Assembly: GCF_003148825.1 (NCBI RefSeq)
Contig: NZ_QGGZ01000002.1
Span: 248,001-312,000, forward strand
Direction: 5' to 3'
Length of the DNA: 64,000 nucleotides
DNA from: Streptomyces sp. CG 926
GTDB lineage: Bacteria > Actinomycetota > Actinomycetes > Streptomycetales > Streptomycetaceae
In this document: positions 63,167-64,000 of the stretch, one piece after another
Layout of the letters: each line of letters begins with the position of its first letter
Numbering within the stretch: position 1 is the stretch's first letter
Translations under genes and position numbers: made by a program
Notes under the pieces: generated by a model
Databases searched by the model: none
Seen by the model: the letters and a program-made list of their open reading frames with translations, nothing else
Told to the model about the DNA's origin: nothing

Positions 63167-64000
63167 ATGCCCTACTTCGACACCGCGTCCGCCGCTCCCC
63201 TGCACCCCGTGGCCCGCCAGGCGTTGCAGGCCTCCCTGGACGAGGGCTGGGCCGATCCGGCCCGGTTGTACCGGGAGGGCAGGCGCGCCCGGCTGTTGCT
63301 GGACGCGGCGCGGGAGGCCGCCGCGGAGGCGGCGGGATGCCGGGCCGACGAGCTCGTGTTCACTCCTTCGGGGACGCACGCGGTTCACACGGGGGTGGCG
63401 GGGGTCCTCGCGGGGCGCAGGCGCGTCGGAAGTCATCTGGTCGTATCGGCGGTCGAACACAGTTCGGTATTGCACGCGGCCGAGGTGCACGGGGCGCGCG
63501 GCGGGACGGTGACCGAGGTCCCGGTGGACCGGTGGGGCGCGGTGACACCCGCCGGCTACGCGGACGCGCTCGCCCCGGAGACCGCCCTCGCCTGCCTCCA
63601 GTCGGCCAACCACGAGGTGGGCACGGTCCAGCCGGTGGCGGAGGTGGCCGAGGTCTGCGCGGCTGCCGGGGTGCCGCTGCTGGTGGACGCGGCCCAGTCG
63701 CTCGGCTGGGGTCCGGTGGAGGGCGCGTGGTCCGTTCTGGCGGCGAGTGCGCACAAATGGGGCGGTCCGCCCGGGGTCGGCCTGCTGGCGGTCCGCAAGG
63801 GCGTGCGCTTCTCCCCCCAAGGCCCCGCGGACGAGCGGGAGTCGGGGCGCTCCCCCGGTTTCACCAACCTGCCCGCGATCGTGGCCGCGGCGGCGTCCCT
63901 GCGGGCCGTACGGGCCGAGGCGGACGCGGAGGCGGCCCGACTGCGGGTCCTGGTGGACCGGATCCGGCGGCGGGTGGTGCGGCTGGTCCCGGACGTGGAG
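63167..64000 (+). CDS. Cysteine desulfurase-like class V aminotransferase (partial)
   Basis: At least 278 residues of a NifS/IscS-type PLP enzyme running off the right edge. M-P-Y-F-D-T-A-S-A-A-P-L-H start, E-H-S-S-V (catalytic histidine), N-H-E-V-G-T (after N-N/N-H-E), V-D-A-A-Q-S (PLP aspartate) and S-A-H-K-W-G-G-P (PLP lysine) are all seen. The active-site cysteine loop would lie beyond the window. TAGCGT lies 6 nt before the ATG, suggesting leaderless mRNA. It is divergent from ctaC; a link to Fe-S or tRNA thiolation (mnmA often follows in actinomycetes) is likely. Confidence 0.85.
   Translation, partial: MPYFDTASAAPLHPVARQALQASLDEGWADPARLYREGRRARLLLDAAREAAAEAAGCRADELVFTPSGTHAVHTGVAGVLAGRRRVGSHLVVSAVEHSSVLHAAEVHGARGGTVTEVPVDRWGAVTPAGYADALAPETALACLQSANHEVGTVQPVAEVAEVCAAAGVPLLVDAAQSLGWGPVEGAWSVLAASAHKWGGPPGVGLLAVRKGVRFSPQGPADERESGRSPGFTNLPAIVAAAASLRAVRAEADAEAARLRVLVDRIRRRVVRLVPDVE

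Overview
The window is about 64 kb of high-G+C chromosomal DNA from an actinomycete, almost certainly Streptomyces or a very close relative. The signs are: GTG starts are frequent, the ribosomal protein sequences are of Streptomyces type, rpsD is missing from the alpha operon, a SAM-IV type riboswitch is present, and the qcr/cta genes encode an actinobacterial bcc-aa3 respiratory chain. I see no prophage, insertion sequence, CRISPR array, tRNA or rRNA. Most of the window is core genome.

Positions 1-22,993 hold the edge of a dTDP-sugar locus (rfbD) and then the large S10-spc-alpha ribosomal superoperon. Its order is rpsJ, rplC, rplD, rplW, rplB, rpsS, rplV, rpsC, rplP, rpmC, rpsQ / rplN, rplX, rplE, rpsN / rpsH, rplF, rplR, rpsE, rpmD, rplO / secY, adk, map / infA, rpmJ, rpsM, rpsK, rpoA, rplQ. 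After it come truA, an ABC-F ATPase, a GT87-like membrane glycosyltransferase, and rplM-rpsI. Several spacers carry strong RNA hairpins that could be terminators, attenuators or ribosomal-protein binding sites.

Positions 23,000-41,550 hold cell-envelope precursor and housekeeping genes. These are glmM and glmS (UDP-GlcNAc synthesis), a DUF389 membrane protein, coaA, a lipoprotein, acpS, a bifunctional NAD(P)HX repair enzyme, alr (D-alanine) and a hydrolase. The t6A tRNA-modification set tsaE, tsaB, rimI, tsaD follows; this TsaD has a histidine-rich tail. Between tsaE and tsaB lie a 62-aa membrane protein behind an iron-box-like promoter and an L,D-transpeptidase-like protein that has lost its catalytic cysteine. 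A THUMP-like methyltransferase and two tandem NodB-type deacetylase lipoproteins close the section.

Positions 41,700-45,000 look accessory. They hold a small ABM-fold protein, a 450-aa repeat protein, a GntR/UTRA repressor, and two overlapping small genes divergent from it. The spacer between the regulator and the small genes carries three copies of the palindrome TCTCTAGAGA (one degenerate). I recall that the genes on the two sides of this section lie far apart in S. coelicolor, so it may mark a rearrangement junction.

Positions 45,000-64,000 hold, mostly on the minus strand, an elongation/division set (SEDS protein, LCP ligase) with a two-component system, then a 710-bp repeat-rich spacer. 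Next are a cysteine-desulfurase-like enzyme under a SAM-IV riboswitch with its own terminator, trpD, the qcrCAB cytochrome bcc operon with ctaE, a divergent degenerate receiver protein, an L,D-transpeptidase, and ctaCDF. A second cysteine desulfurase-like gene runs off the right end. Many single genes have a -10-like hexamer 6-8 nt before the start codon and no ribosome binding site, which suggests leaderless mRNAs.
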